Numbered from the stretch's first letter, positions 34,281 through 43,231 are shown. The stretch: 50,662 bases of DNA from Pseudomonas sp. CBZ-4 (GCF_000346755.1 NZ_ANNV01000153.1:1-50662), one strand, 5' to 3'. Program-made: numbers and translations. The notes: generated by a model from the sequence alone, not told the origin.

Positions 34281-34460
34281 ATGAGCAAGCCTGCCTGGCT
34301 GTTCCTTTGCATGACCTTGGCCACTGCCATTCTGGGACTTAACCTCAACACCCAGGATGAGCAAACCACATCCTTTATTGCCAGCGGTGTGTTTGCGAGC
34401 CTGCTCTTGCTGACCCTCATCGTCGGCCGGCGGATCAAATTCGACCCTGTATTGCGCTGA
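34281..34460 (+). CDS. Small two-helix membrane protein
   Basis: A 59-aa reading frame, ATG to TGA, encoding MSKPAWLFLCMTLATAILGL and a second helix (SGVFASLLLLTLIVG) ending RRIKFDPVLR. Two transmembrane helices with a short acidic Gln/Thr loop fit an inner-membrane protein. It starts 10 bp after the stop of the preceding gene and shares its sigma-54 promoter. It is too short for many automatic annotations. Function unknown. Confidence 0.75.
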   Translation: MSKPAWLFLCMTLATAILGLNLNTQDEQTTSFIASGVFASLLLLTLIVGRRIKFDPVLR

Positions 34461-34538
34461 ACCGCCCCCTCCCCATCGCCTACCTTATGTCGCCTCGCGC
34501 TAGTAAATCGGCAGATTGCCACTAGTCTTAAAATCAAG

Positions 34539-34551
34539 GGCAAAAGGCCAC
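34539..34551 (+). promoter_or_regulatory. AmrZ-site-like sequence upstream of amrZ
   Basis: GGCAAAAGGCCAC resembles the AmrZ operator GGCAAAACGCC with one mismatch in the first 11 bp. It lies about 300 bp upstream of amrZ, whose product is known to repress its own gene in P. aeruginosa. The rest of 34461-34852 shows nothing else I can name. Confidence 0.35.
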
Positions 34552-34852
34552 ATTGCTATACGATGTGCGCCCTCCAGCCCTTTTGTGGCCGGGGTGTGGG
34601 CGAAAATTGCTGGATGAAGTTTTTCGTCGAAAAGTTTTCCAACCAGTCCGCAAAAAAGCAAATCAGTGCTGGCATTAAGCCTTTAGGCAGTTCAATATTT
34701 GTCACAGAATTGACGCCAAGGAACTGGCAAATCTGAGGCATGATGCGGCCTCTTTGCAATTCAGGTTGAACTTTGGTCGTGAGCCTTGTCTTAACTCTCA
34801 TCGCTTGCGGCCAATTCCAAAAACCGCTCCCCTGAACTAACCGGTTAAATAT

Positions 34853-35179
34853 ATGCGCCCATTGAAACAGGCAATTTATTCCAGCCGTACGGCTGACAAG
34901 TTCGTCGTACGTCTGCCAGACGGAATGCGGGAACGCATTGCCGAGGTGGCTCGCAATCATCACCGCAGCATGAACTCCGAAATCATCGCGCGCCTGGAGC
35001 AAAGCCTTATTCAGGAAGGTGCGTTGGGCGAAGAGTTGAGCATGCGCCTGGACAGCCCCGAGCTGTCACTGCACGAACGCGAACTGCTGCAGCGTTTTCG
35101 TCAGCTCTCCCACCGCCAGCAAAATGCTCTCGTCTCGCTCATCGCGCACGACGTCGAGGCGGCCGCAGAAGCCAATTGA
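34853..35179 (+). CDS. amrZ: AmrZ ribbon-helix-helix transcriptional regulator
   Basis: A 108-aa Arc-type regulator known in pseudomonads to control alginate, motility, c-di-GMP and iron genes. Residues about 14-60 form the RHH domain, seen in TADKFVVRLPDGMRERIAEVARNHHRSMNSEIIARLEQSL, with the beta-strand KFVVRLP that contacts DNA. The C-terminal SPELSLHERELLQRFRQLSHRQQNALVSLIAHD drives tetramer formation. The sequence is very close to P. aeruginosa AmrZ. Monocistronic, with a strong terminator 18 bp after the stop. Confidence 0.95.
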   Translation: MRPLKQAIYSSRTADKFVVRLPDGMRERIAEVARNHHRSMNSEIIARLEQSLIQEGALGEELSMRLDSPELSLHERELLQRFRQLSHRQQNALVSLIAHDVEAAAEAN

Positions 35180-35196
35180 TAGACAACTGAAAGCCG

Positions 35197-35223
35197 AAGC
35201 CAGCTATGTGCTGGCTTTTTTTT
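35197..35223 (+). terminator. Terminator after amrZ
   Basis: AAGCCAGC/GCTGGCTT with a 5-nt loop followed by a T-run. Confidence 0.9.
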
Positions 35224-35251
35224 GCTTGAAATTTGAGCAGGGAAGCGCAGC

Positions 35252-35275
35252 AAAGGGGGCAGAGTTGCCCCCTTG
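35252..35275 (-). terminator. Terminator after mgtE
   Basis: GGGGGC-N6-GCCCCC, followed on the minus strand by TTTG. It lies 9 bp after the mgtE stop. Confidence 0.65.
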
Positions 35276-35283
35276 GGTCAGGA

Positions 35284-36726
35284 TCAGAGCAGGAAGATCG
35301 TCGCCAGACCCAGGAAGATGAAGAAGCCGCCACTGTCGGTCATGGCGGTAATCATCACGCTGGCACCCATGGCAGGATCGCGCCCAAGGCGCGCCAGGGT
35401 CATCGGGATCAACACCCCCATCAGCGCCGCCAGCAGCAGGTTGAGCGTCATGGCGGCCGTCATCACGACGCCAAGCGACCAACTGCCGTAAAGCAAGTAA
35501 GCCACCACACCGATCACCCCACCCCACACCAGGCCGTTGATCAAGCCCACCGCCAGCTCCTTGCGCAGCAGTCGCGATGAATTGGCGGTACTCACCTGGT
35601 CCAGTGCCATGGCGCGCACGATCATCGTGATCGTCTGGTTGCCCGAGTTGCCGCCGATCCCGGCCACAATCGGCATCAGTGCCGCGAGCGCCACCAGCTT
35701 CTCGATCGAGCCTTCGAACAAGCCAATCACCCGCGATGCGATAAAAGCAGTGATCAGGTTGACGGCCAACCAGGCCCAACGGTTTTGCAGCGAGCGCCAG
35801 ACCGAGGCAAAAATATCTTCCTCTTCACGCAGACCCGCCATGTTGAGGACTTCAGTCTCACTTTCCTCACGAATCAAGTCGACCATTTCATCGATGGTCA
35901 AACGGCCAATCAGCTTGCCGTTCTTGTCGACCACCGGGGCCGAGATCAAGTCATAACGCTCGAACGCCTGCGCCGCTTCGTAGGCATCTTCGTCCGGATG
36001 AAAACTTACCGTGTCACTGGCCATCAGATCCGCGACTTTCTTGTCCGGGTCATTGACCAGCAAACGCTTGATCGGCAGCACGCCCTTGAGGATGCCTTCG
36101 TAATCCACCACGAACAGTTTGTCGGTGTGGCCTGGCAGCTCCTTGAGGCGACGCAGGTAACGCAAGACCACTTCCAGGCTGACGTCTTCGCGGATGGTGA
36201 CCATCTCGAAGTCCATCAGGGCGCCGACCTGGTCCTCGTCATAGGACAGCGCGGAGCGTACTCGCTCACGCTGCTGGCCATCGAGGGCTTCCATCAGCTC
36301 ATGCACGACGTCACGCGGCAGCTCAGGGGCCAAGTCAGCGAGTTCGTCGGCATCCATCTCCTTGGCTGCAGCCAGGAGCTCGTGATCGTCCATGTCGGCG
36401 ATCAGGGTTTCACGCACCGAGTCGGATACTTCGAGAAGGATGTCGCCGTCGCGATCAGCCTTGACCAACTGCCAGAGGGTCAGTCGATCATCGAGGGGCA
36501 AGGCTTCGAGAATGTAGGCGACGTCGGCGGAGTGCAGGTCATCGAGCTTGCGTTGCAGCTCGACGAGGTTTTGTCGGTGAACCAGGTTTTCGACGCGGTC
36601 GTGGTTCGGACCTTCCTGGCGATGCGTAAGGTCTTCGACCACGCGCTGGCGCTGCAGCAGCTCGATGACTTGAGCCAGGCGATCCTGCAGGCTTTCTTGT
36701 GTTTTCTTTACTTCTACTTCGGTCAT
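35284..36726 (-). CDS. mgtE: Magnesium transporter MgtE
   Basis: A 480-aa Mg2+ channel. The N-terminal superhelical MgtE_N domain (about 45-150), two CBS domains (about 160-290; MDFEMVTIRED, YDLISAPVVDKNGKLIGRLTIDEMVDLI) and five C-terminal transmembrane helices are visible, including ALMPIVAGIGGNSGNQTITMIVRAM, the conserved pore motif. Start at MTEVEVKK has GGAG 9 nt upstream, giving the usual length. The 315 bp upstream to 37041 hold no gene; GC-rich stems are seen near 36838-36890 but I cannot identify an M-box or other riboswitch. Confidence 0.94.
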   Translation of the reverse strand: MTEVEVKKTQESLQDRLAQVIELLQRQRVVEDLTHRQEGPNHDRVENLVHRQNLVELQRKLDDLHSADVAYILEALPLDDRLTLWQLVKADRDGDILLEVSDSVRETLIADMDDHELLAAAKEMDADELADLAPELPRDVVHELMEALDGQQRERVRSALSYDEDQVGALMDFEMVTIREDVSLEVVLRYLRRLKELPGHTDKLFVVDYEGILKGVLPIKRLLVNDPDKKVADLMASDTVSFHPDEDAYEAAQAFERYDLISAPVVDKNGKLIGRLTIDEMVDLIREESETEVLNMAGLREEEDIFASVWRSLQNRWAWLAVNLITAFIASRVIGLFEGSIEKLVALAALMPIVAGIGGNSGNQTITMIVRAMALDQVSTANSSRLLRKELAVGLINGLVWGGVIGVVAYLLYGSWSLGVVMTAAMTLNLLLAALMGVLIPMTLARLGRDPAMGASVMITAMTDSGGFFIFLGLATIFLL

Positions 36727-37041
36727 AGGCGAACTCCACTCCCAGCAGCGGGGCACGCCGGAAGGATCAATCAGTCAATTCATGATTGGTAAAACGGGGT
36801 ACTGAGTCACTACTGGGTAAGTCCATGGAGGTATTCCACAAGCCCCGGCGGGGCTGACGGGCGCAATCATACACCGCCCGACCGCTTTAAACGTCAAAAA
36901 ACTGGAAAGAACAAGCGCTTGCGAGCAAAAGCTGAGCAACGGCTGGATCTATGAACTGCGACGACGCAGCCCGAAAGGAAAACACATGACGTAGGAGAAA
37001 AGATAAGACCTGGGATAAATCCTACTCAAACCCCAGACGGC

Positions 37042-37068
37042 AAAAAGCCCGCACTAGGCGGGCTTTTT
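37042..37068 (-). terminator. Terminator of the tRNA cluster
   Basis: AAAAAGCCCGC/GCGGGCTTTTT stem, 11 bp, 5-nt loop. On the minus strand it lies 7 bp past the first tRNA-Arg 3' end. Confidence 0.9.
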
Positions 37069-37075
37069 GTTTGTA

Positions 37076-37152
37076 TGGTGCACTCGACAGGATTCGAACC
37101 TGTGACCGCTCGGTTCGTAGCCGAGTACTCTATCCAGCTGAGCTACGAGTGC
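37076..37152 (-). tRNA. tRNA-Arg (anticodon ACG), copy 1
   Basis: 77 nt including CCA. Acceptor GCACTCG/CGAGTGC; anticodon stem CTCGG/CCGAG around loop CTACGAA, anticodon ACG (read as ICG, CGN codons). Identical to copy 2 at 37225-37301. Confidence 0.96.
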
Positions 37153-37224
37153 AGATTGTGTTTTTAGACCAGATCACAACTGGTTGGAGCCAAGTCACCT
37201 GCATTGCTGCAACTGACTCTTAAA

Positions 37225-37301
37225 TGGTGCACTCGACAGGATTCGAACCTGTGACCGCTCGGTTCGTAGCCGAGTACTCTATCCAGCTGAGCTACGAGTG
37301 C
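37225..37301 (-). tRNA. tRNA-Arg (anticodon ACG), copy 2
   Basis: Same 77-nt sequence as copy 1, with a 72-bp spacer between the two. It is upstream of copy 1 in the direction of transcription and likely in the same transcript. Confidence 0.96.
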
Positions 37302-37408
37302 ATTTGTTGCCGCGCATTATAGGCCGTTCAATCTCTATGTAAAGCTATTTTTTCGTTTATTTTCAACAACTTACGAAAAAACCAGATTGCAACGTACTAA
37401 GCAAATAA

Positions 37409-37499
37409 TGGCGGAGAACGGGGGATTCGAACCCCCGACACCCTTTTGAGGTGTACTCCCTTAGCAGGGGAGCGCCTTCGGCCACTCGGCCAGCTCTCC
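37409..37499 (-). tRNA. tRNA-Ser (anticodon GCT)
   Basis: 91 nt including CCA, with the long variable arm of serine tRNAs. Acceptor GGAGAGC/GTTCTCC (one wobble); anticodon stem CTCCC/GGGAG around CTGCTAA gives GCT (AGC/AGU codons). It heads the tRNA cluster and follows rsmA by 62 bp on the same strand. Confidence 0.96.
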
Positions 37500-37561
37500 G
37501 CAACACGGGGCGTATATTAACCACGTTCTTCCCCGTTTGCAAACATAAAAAACGATAAAAA

Positions 37562-37750
37562 TTAAAGGCTTGGTTCTTCGTCCTTCTCTTTCTTGATCCG
37601 CAGGTAGATTTCCTCGCGGTGGACCGCTACCTCTTTCGGAGCGTTAACCCCAATACGCACTTGATTGCCTTTGACGCCGAGCACGGTCACGGTGATTTCG
37701 CCATCACCGATAATCAGGCTTTCTGCGCAACGACGAGTCAGAATCAGCAT
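37562..37750 (-). CDS. rsmA: RNA-binding regulator RsmA/CsrA
   Basis: A 62-aa post-transcriptional regulator that binds GGA motifs in mRNA leaders and is titrated by Rsm small RNAs. MLILTRRCAESLIIGDGEITVTVLGVKGNQVRIGVNAPKEVAVHREEIYLRI is the full CsrA dimer fold; VHREEIY carries the conserved RNA-binding Arg. The start has AGAAAGG upstream; the frame extends six codons more without reason. Wording fits the RsmA copy of the fluorescens group, not RsmE. It is downstream of lysC, with a terminator between, and upstream of tRNA-Ser. Confidence 0.95.
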   Translation of the reverse strand: MLILTRRCAESLIIGDGEITVTVLGVKGNQVRIGVNAPKEVAVHREEIYLRIKKEKDEEPSL

Positions 37751-37881
37751 ACCTTTCTCCTCACGCATTTCAGTTCAGGAACAACAGTCTGCAAAAAAAA
37801 GGCGTTCGACCTACAACCTGATGGCCATAGCCCTACCCGCCTAAGTATTGTCGAGCCCACGCAAAAGAACATGCGCCCTAC

Positions 37882-37916
37882 AAAAAAAGGAAAGGCGCGG
37901 TAAACCGCGCCTTCCT
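37882..37916 (-). terminator. Terminator after lysC
   Basis: GGAAGGCGCGG-TTTA-CCGCGCCTTTCC followed by seven T on the minus strand. It separates lysC from rsmA. Confidence 0.9.
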
Positions 37917-37928
37917 GGCATTACTGCA

Positions 37929-39170
37929 TCACTCGCCCTGTCGGGCCGGAGCGTCCAGCTCGAACGCGGTATGCAGCGCGCGTACAGCCAACTCCAGGTA
38001 CTTCTCTTCGATCACTACCGAGACCTTGATCTCCGACGTGGAGATCATCTGGATGTTGATGCTCTCCTTGGCCAGGGCCCCAAACATGCGGCTGGCAACG
38101 CCGGCATGGGAACGCATGCCCACGCCCACGATCGACACCTTGGCGATCTTGGTATCGCCGACCACTTCACGCGCACCAATCTCGCGGGCAGTGTTCTCCA
38201 GGATCTTCAGCGCCGCATCGTACTCGTTGCGGTGCACGGTGAAGGTGAAATCGGTGGTGTTATCGTGGGAAACGTTCTGCACGATCATGTCGACTTCAAC
38301 ATTCGCGTCGCTGATCGGGCCCAGAATCTTGAAAGCCACGCCCGGGGTGTCTGGCACGCCACGGATAGTCAGCTTGGCTTCATCACGGTTGAAAGCGATA
38401 CCGGAAATGATCGGCTGTTCCATGGATTCCTCTTCATCAATAGTAATGAGGGTGCCCGGACCCTCTTTGAAGCTGTGCAATACGCGCAGCGGAACGTTGT
38501 ACTTGCCGGCGAACTCCACCGCGCGGATCTGCAACACCTTGGAACCGAGGCTGGCCATTTCCAGCATCTCTTCAAAGGTGATCTTGTCCAGGCGCTGGGC
38601 CACGGACACCACACGCGGGTCCGTGGTATAGACGCCGTCCACATCGGTGTAGATCTGGCATTCATCGGCCTTGAGAGCCGCTGCCAGCGCCACGCCGGTG
38701 GTGTCCGAACCGCCACGCCCAAGGGTGGTGATGTTGCCGTGCTCGTCCACACCCTGGAAGCCTGCTACAACTACCACACGCCCTGCTTTCAGATCAGTGC
38801 GTATTTTCTGATCGTCGATCTGCAGGATGCGCGCCTTGGTATGTGCGCTGTCCGTGAGGATGCGTACCTGGCTGCCAGTGTAGGACACCGCCGGCACACC
38901 GCGCTTGTTCAGCGCCATGGCCAGCAAGGCGATGGTCACCTGCTCACCCGTGGACACAATCACATCCAGCTCACGCGGCAGCGGCGGTTGATCACCGCTG
39001 ATAGCCTTGGCCAGGTCGATCAGGCGATTGGTCTCGCCGCTCATGGCCGACAGCACCACCACCAGGTCGTCGCCGGCATCGCGGAATTTCTTAACCTTGT
39101 CGGCCACCTGCTCGATTCGTTCGACGGAGCCGACCGAGGTGCCTCCAAATTTCTGTACGATCAAAGCCAT
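37929..39170 (-). CDS. lysC: Aspartate kinase
   Basis: A 413-aa enzyme that phosphorylates aspartate, the first step to lysine, methionine and threonine. The N-terminal kinase domain has KFGGTSVGS (7-15), STGEQV (about 71) and the GRGGSDTTGVALAAAL nucleotide loop (about 150). Two ACT domains follow after about 265 (LTIRGVPDTPGVAFKILGPI and VSIVGVGMRSHAGVASRMFGAL), giving allosteric control. Full family length. An ATG with SD lies 98 bp after alaS, so it may be partly read from the alaS transcript. Confidence 0.96.
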   Translation of the reverse strand: MALIVQKFGGTSVGSVERIEQVADKVKKFRDAGDDLVVVLSAMSGETNRLIDLAKAISGDQPPLPRELDVIVSTGEQVTIALLAMALNKRGVPAVSYTGSQVRILTDSAHTKARILQIDDQKIRTDLKAGRVVVVAGFQGVDEHGNITTLGRGGSDTTGVALAAALKADECQIYTDVDGVYTTDPRVVSVAQRLDKITFEEMLEMASLGSKVLQIRAVEFAGKYNVPLRVLHSFKEGPGTLITIDEEESMEQPIISGIAFNRDEAKLTIRGVPDTPGVAFKILGPISDANVEVDMIVQNVSHDNTTDFTFTVHRNEYDAALKILENTAREIGAREVVGDTKIAKVSIVGVGMRSHAGVASRMFGALAKESINIQMISTSEIKVSVVIEEKYLELAVRALHTAFELDAPARQGE

Positions 39171-39267
39171 TTCTAAGCCGCCTCAGCCCGTAAAGGGGCG
39201 CCCAATAAACCAATCTTCCAGCACCTGCGCGCGCCCATGACTAGACCATGGGCACGCCACCAGTGCC

Positions 39268-41886
39268 TTAAATACCCGCTTCGACAAACGGCACGGTCAG
39301 GGCCAGGGCCGCGTCCAGGGCACCGGCGTCTACACCACCGCCTTGTGCCATGTCTGGACGACCACCGCCCTTCCCGCCCATTGCCGCAGCGGCTTGCTTC
39401 ATCAAATCACCGGCCTTGAGTTGGCCAGTCAGGTCCTTGGTTACACCGGCAACCAGAACGACCTTATCCTCATGGACACCGCCGAGCAGGATCACTGCGC
39501 GGCCGAGCTTGTTCTTCAACTGATCGACCAAGGCCAACAGCGCCTTGCCGTCCTGACCGTCCAGGCGCGTGGCCAGGACTTTCACACCCTTGACGTCCAA
39601 CGCCGTGGCCGACAGATCGTCGCCCGCCGCGCTGGCTGCCTTGGCTTGCAACTGCTCCAGCTGTTTCTCCAGGGCGCGATTGCGCTCCAGCACGGCGGAC
39701 AGCTTGTCGATCAGGTTGTCGCGGCTGCCCTTGACCAGGCTGGCCGCTTCCTTGAGTTGTTCTTCGGCGGCATTGAGGTAGGCCAGGGCCGCAGCGCCAG
39801 TCACTGCCTCAATACGGCGCACACCGGACGCCACACCGCCTTCGCTGATGATTTTCATCAGGGCAATGTCGCCGGTACGATTGGCGTGGATACCGCCACA
39901 CAGTTCTACCGAGAAATCGCCGCCCATGCTCAGCACGCGCACGCTGTCGCCGTACTTCTCGCCGAACAGCGCCATGGCGCCCTTGGCCTTGGCGGTCTCG
40001 ATATCGGTTTCTTCGGTTTGCACCGGGGTGTTCTTGCGGATCTCGGCGTTGACGATGTCTTCCAGCGCCTTGATCTGCTCAGGCTTGATCGCTTCGAAGT
40101 GGCTGAAGTCGAAACGCAGGCGCTGGCTATCCACCAACGAGCCTTTCTGCTGGACGTGATCGCCCAGCACCTGGCGCAGTGCGGCGTGCAGCAAGTGCGT
40201 GGCCGAGTGATTCAGTGCAGTGGCGTGGCGTACATCGGCATCGACCTGGGTATCGACCGGCGCACCAATCGTCAGGTTGCCCAGCACCATCACACCGTGA
40301 TGCAGGAACGCACCGCCGGTCTTGGTGGTGTCGCGCACGTCAAAACGGCCGGACGTCGAACTCAGGAAACCACAGTCACCGACCTGGCCACCGGATTCGG
40401 CGTAGAACGGGGTCTGGTCCAGGACCACGACGGCCTCTTCGCCTTCGTTCAGCACGTCGACCGACTTGCCGTCTTTATAAATGGCGACGATCTTGGCCGA
40501 GCCCACGGTGGCGCTGTAGCCGGTGAACTCGGTCGGTACGTCAACCTTGACCAGGGTGTTGTAGTCCAGGCCAAAGGAGCTGGCGGAACGCGCACGCACA
40601 CGCTGGGCTTCCATCTCACGCTCAAAACCGGCTTCGTCGATGGTCAGCTCGCGCTCACGGGCGATGTCGGCGGTCAGGTCCATCGGGAAGCCGTAGGTGT
40701 CGTACAGCTTGAACACCACGTCACCCGGCACCACGGTGCCCTTGAGGCCAGCCAGATCCTGCTCGAGGATTTTCAGGCCGTGGTCCAGGGTCTTGGAGAA
40801 CTGCTCTTCTTCGGCCTTGAGCACGCGCTCGATATTGCCTTGCTGCTGCTTGAGTTCCGGGAAGGCTTCGCCCATCTCGGCAACCAGTGCCGCAACGATC
40901 TTGTAGAAGAAGCTGCCGGTGGCGCCCAGCTTGTTACCGTGGCGGCAGGCGCGACGGATGATGCGGCGCAGCACATAACCGCGGCCTTCGTTCGACGGCA
41001 GCACGCCATCGGCGATCAGGAAGCCGCAGGAACGGATGTGGTCCGACACCACCTTGAGCGAAGACTGGCTTTCATTGGCGCAGCCAATGGCCGCCGCCGA
41101 AGCGCTCAGCAGGTTGGTGAACAGGTCGATTTCGTAGTTGGAGTGCACGTGCTGCATCACCGCACTGATCCGCTCCAGGCCCATGCCGGTGTCTACCGAC
41201 GGCGCTGGCAGCGGATGCAACACGCCATCGGCGGTGCGGTTGAACTGCATGAACACGTTGTTCCAGATCTCGATGTAACGGTCGCCGTCTTCTTCCGGCG
41301 AGCCCGGCGGGCCACCCCAGATGTCGGCGCCGTGGTCGTAGAAGATCTCGGTGCAAGGGCCGCACGGGCCGGTATCGCCCATGGTCCAGAAGTTGTCGGA
41401 AGCGTACGGCGCGCCTTTGTTGTCGCCGATACGGATCATGCGCTCTTCAGGCACGCCGATGTGTTGGGTCCAGATGTCATACGCTTCGTCGTCCGTGGCA
41501 TACACGGTGACCCAGAGTTTTTCCTTCGGCAGCTTCAGCACGCCGGTGAGGAAAGTCCAGGCGAAGGTGATCGCATCTTTCTTGAAATAGTCGCCAAAGC
41601 TGAAGTTGCCCAGCATTTCGAAGAACGTGTGGTGACGCGCGGTGTAACCGACGTTTTCCAGGTCACTGTTCTTGCCGCCGGCGCGTACGCACTTCTGGCT
41701 GCTGGTGGCGCGGGTATAGGCGCGCTTTTCCTGGCCCAGGAAGCAGTCCTTGAACTGGTTCATCCCCGCGTTGGTGAACAGCAGGGTTGGGTCATTGCCT
41801 GGGATCAAGGAGCTGGAGGCTACACGGGTGTGGCCTTGCTCTTCGAAGAAGCGAAGGAAGGCTTCACGGATTTCTGCGCTTTTCAT
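39268..41886 (-). CDS. alaS: Alanyl-tRNA synthetase
   Basis: An 872-aa enzyme that charges tRNA-Ala. The aminoacylation domain opens MKSAEIREAFLRFFEEQGH and includes HHTFFEMLGNFSFGDYFKKDAI. The editing domain has the metal-binding HSATHLLHAAL (HxxxH) and ELCGGIHANRTGDI (CxxxH). The C-Ala domain ends with GGKGGGRPDMAQGGG. The start was placed at MKSAEIREAF by family length; GGAAG lies 6-10 nt upstream. The promoter lies in a large palindrome 60-95 bp upstream. Confidence 0.96.
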   Translation of the reverse strand: MKSAEIREAFLRFFEEQGHTRVASSSLIPGNDPTLLFTNAGMNQFKDCFLGQEKRAYTRATSSQKCVRAGGKNSDLENVGYTARHHTFFEMLGNFSFGDYFKKDAITFAWTFLTGVLKLPKEKLWVTVYATDDEAYDIWTQHIGVPEERMIRIGDNKGAPYASDNFWTMGDTGPCGPCTEIFYDHGADIWGGPPGSPEEDGDRYIEIWNNVFMQFNRTADGVLHPLPAPSVDTGMGLERISAVMQHVHSNYEIDLFTNLLSASAAAIGCANESQSSLKVVSDHIRSCGFLIADGVLPSNEGRGYVLRRIIRRACRHGNKLGATGSFFYKIVAALVAEMGEAFPELKQQQGNIERVLKAEEEQFSKTLDHGLKILEQDLAGLKGTVVPGDVVFKLYDTYGFPMDLTADIARERELTIDEAGFEREMEAQRVRARSASSFGLDYNTLVKVDVPTEFTGYSATVGSAKIVAIYKDGKSVDVLNEGEEAVVVLDQTPFYAESGGQVGDCGFLSSTSGRFDVRDTTKTGGAFLHHGVMVLGNLTIGAPVDTQVDADVRHATALNHSATHLLHAALRQVLGDHVQQKGSLVDSQRLRFDFSHFEAIKPEQIKALEDIVNAEIRKNTPVQTEETDIETAKAKGAMALFGEKYGDSVRVLSMGGDFSVELCGGIHANRTGDIALMKIISEGGVASGVRRIEAVTGAAALAYLNAAEEQLKEAASLVKGSRDNLIDKLSAVLERNRALEKQLEQLQAKAASAAGDDLSATALDVKGVKVLATRLDGQDGKALLALVDQLKNKLGRAVILLGGVHEDKVVLVAGVTKDLTGQLKAGDLMKQAAAAMGGKGGGRPDMAQGGGVDAGALDAALALTVPFVEAGI

Positions 41887-41946
41887 TAGGTTCTTCCACG
41901 GAGGCTGCGGCCAAAGGCCAGTGCGCAACATCATCAGACGGAGCGA

Positions 41947-41980
41947 CGGCAAAGGGCCGCATTATATCGGCCCTTTGCCG
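41947..41980 (-). promoter_or_regulatory. Palindrome enclosing a -10 box upstream of alaS
   Basis: A perfect 13-bp inverted repeat (CGGCAAAGGGCCG and its complement) with an 8-nt centre. On the minus strand the centre includes TATAAT (41961-41966), a consensus -10. There is no T-run, so it is not a typical terminator. E. coli AlaRS is known to repress its own gene by binding a palindrome at the alaS start. Confidence 0.5.
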
Positions 41981-42032
41981 GTGGTACAGCGTGTTTATAC
42001 GATTGAAACGTTCAATTAGACGGTGTGCAGGC

Positions 42033-43037
42033 TCATTTGCGCGAAAATTCGACGAATGTCGCCAGCACCTGTTCGATCTGCGCGCGGCTCACATCCAAAT
42101 GGGTGACCATGCGCAGGCGCGGGGCGGCGCTCAACTTGATCCCACGCTCGGCGGCAAACGCCTTCAACGCCTGGGCCTGCTCGCCAATCTGCACGTAGAC
42201 CATGTTGGTCTGCACCGGCTCCACCGTGTAGCCGGCCTTGCGCAGTTCATCCCCCAGCCATTGCGCGTTGGCATGGTCGTCGGCCAGGCGCTGCACCTGG
42301 TGATCCAGCGCGTACAGCCCCGCCGCCGCCAGCGAACCGGCCTGGCGCATGCCGCCGCCGACCATCTTGCGCAGGCGCCGCGCCTTGGCGATCAACACCG
42401 CAGAGCCACACAACACCGAGCCAATCGGCGCGCCCAGGCCTTTGGACAGGCACACCGAGACCGAATCGAAATACCCGGCGATCACCCGCGCATCCACCTC
42501 CAGCTTGACCGCCGCGTTGTAGATCCGCGCGCCGTCCAGGTGCAGCGCCAGGCCATGCTCGCGGGTAAACGCGCGCGCCCTGGCCAGGTATTCCAGGGGC
42601 AGCACCTTGCCCTGCATGGTGTTTTCCAACGCCAGCAGGCGCGTGCGGGCGAAGTGGAAGTCGTCGGGCTTGATCGCCTCCAGCACCTGGTCCAGGTCCA
42701 GGGAGCCGTCCGCCTGCACCTCCAGCGGCTGCGGCTGAATCGAACCGAGCACCGCCGCGCCACCGCCTTCGTATTTGTAGGTGTGGGCTTGCTGGCCGAC
42801 GATGTATTCCTCGCCGCGCTCACAGTGCGCCATCAACGCCAGCAGGTTGCTCATGGTGCCGGTGGGCACGAACAACGCCGCGTCGAAGCCCAGGCGCTTG
42901 GCCATCTCGGCTTCCAGCAGGTTGACGCTGGGGTCTTCGCCATACACGTCGTCGCCGCTGGCGGCGTTGGCCATGGCGTCTCGCATGCCGGGGGTGGGTT
43001 GGGTCACGGTGTCGCTGCGCAGGTCGATCACAGACAT
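42033..43037 (-). CDS. ltaE: Low-specificity L-threonine aldolase
   Basis: A 334-aa PLP enzyme that splits L-threonine and L-allo-threonine into glycine and acetaldehyde. Family start MSVIDLRSDTVTQPTPGMRDAM and SGDDVYGEDPSVN lie at 1-40; the PLP lysine is in SVCLSKGLGAPIGS (about 198). The length equals E. coli LtaE. The start was set at the internal ATG; the frame continues 36 codons further into the upstream gap without a family match. Single gene with its own promoter region between it and the divergent FMN riboswitch. Confidence 0.92.
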   Translation of the reverse strand: MSVIDLRSDTVTQPTPGMRDAMANAASGDDVYGEDPSVNLLEAEMAKRLGFDAALFVPTGTMSNLLALMAHCERGEEYIVGQQAHTYKYEGGGAAVLGSIQPQPLEVQADGSLDLDQVLEAIKPDDFHFARTRLLALENTMQGKVLPLEYLARARAFTREHGLALHLDGARIYNAAVKLEVDARVIAGYFDSVSVCLSKGLGAPIGSVLCGSAVLIAKARRLRKMVGGGMRQAGSLAAAGLYALDHQVQRLADDHANAQWLGDELRKAGYTVEPVQTNMVYVQIGEQAQALKAFAAERGIKLSAAPRLRMVTHLDVSRAQIEQVLATFVEFSRK

Positions 43038-43231
43038 GAAACAGGCCTCTAACGGATTGGATAAGTCCTTTTGCAGATCATTACTGCGGGCAACGCCACG
43101 GAATATCAAGCCCCGGGCATATTCAATCGAATACCAACCAAACAAACCGATATAGCCTATCGATACGGCAGCCGTGCAGTTTTTGAAAAACCATGATAAA
43201 AACTCTCCGCCGCCAGGGTTCTGGTGGCAAC

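Noticed and set aside
34556..35002. A 148-codon frame on the minus strand upstream of and overlapping amrZ
   Set aside because: It overlaps the conserved amrZ N-terminus, has no SD, and covers the amrZ promoter region. I could not support it as a gene.
36780..37020. Mg2+ riboswitch (M-box) upstream of mgtE
   Set aside because: The gap has GC-rich stems but none of the M-box conserved blocks I know. Not supported.
39343..41889. An 848-codon open frame opposite alaS
   Set aside because: Mirror image of a clear alanyl-tRNA synthetase; composition biased to Val, Gly, His and Gln.
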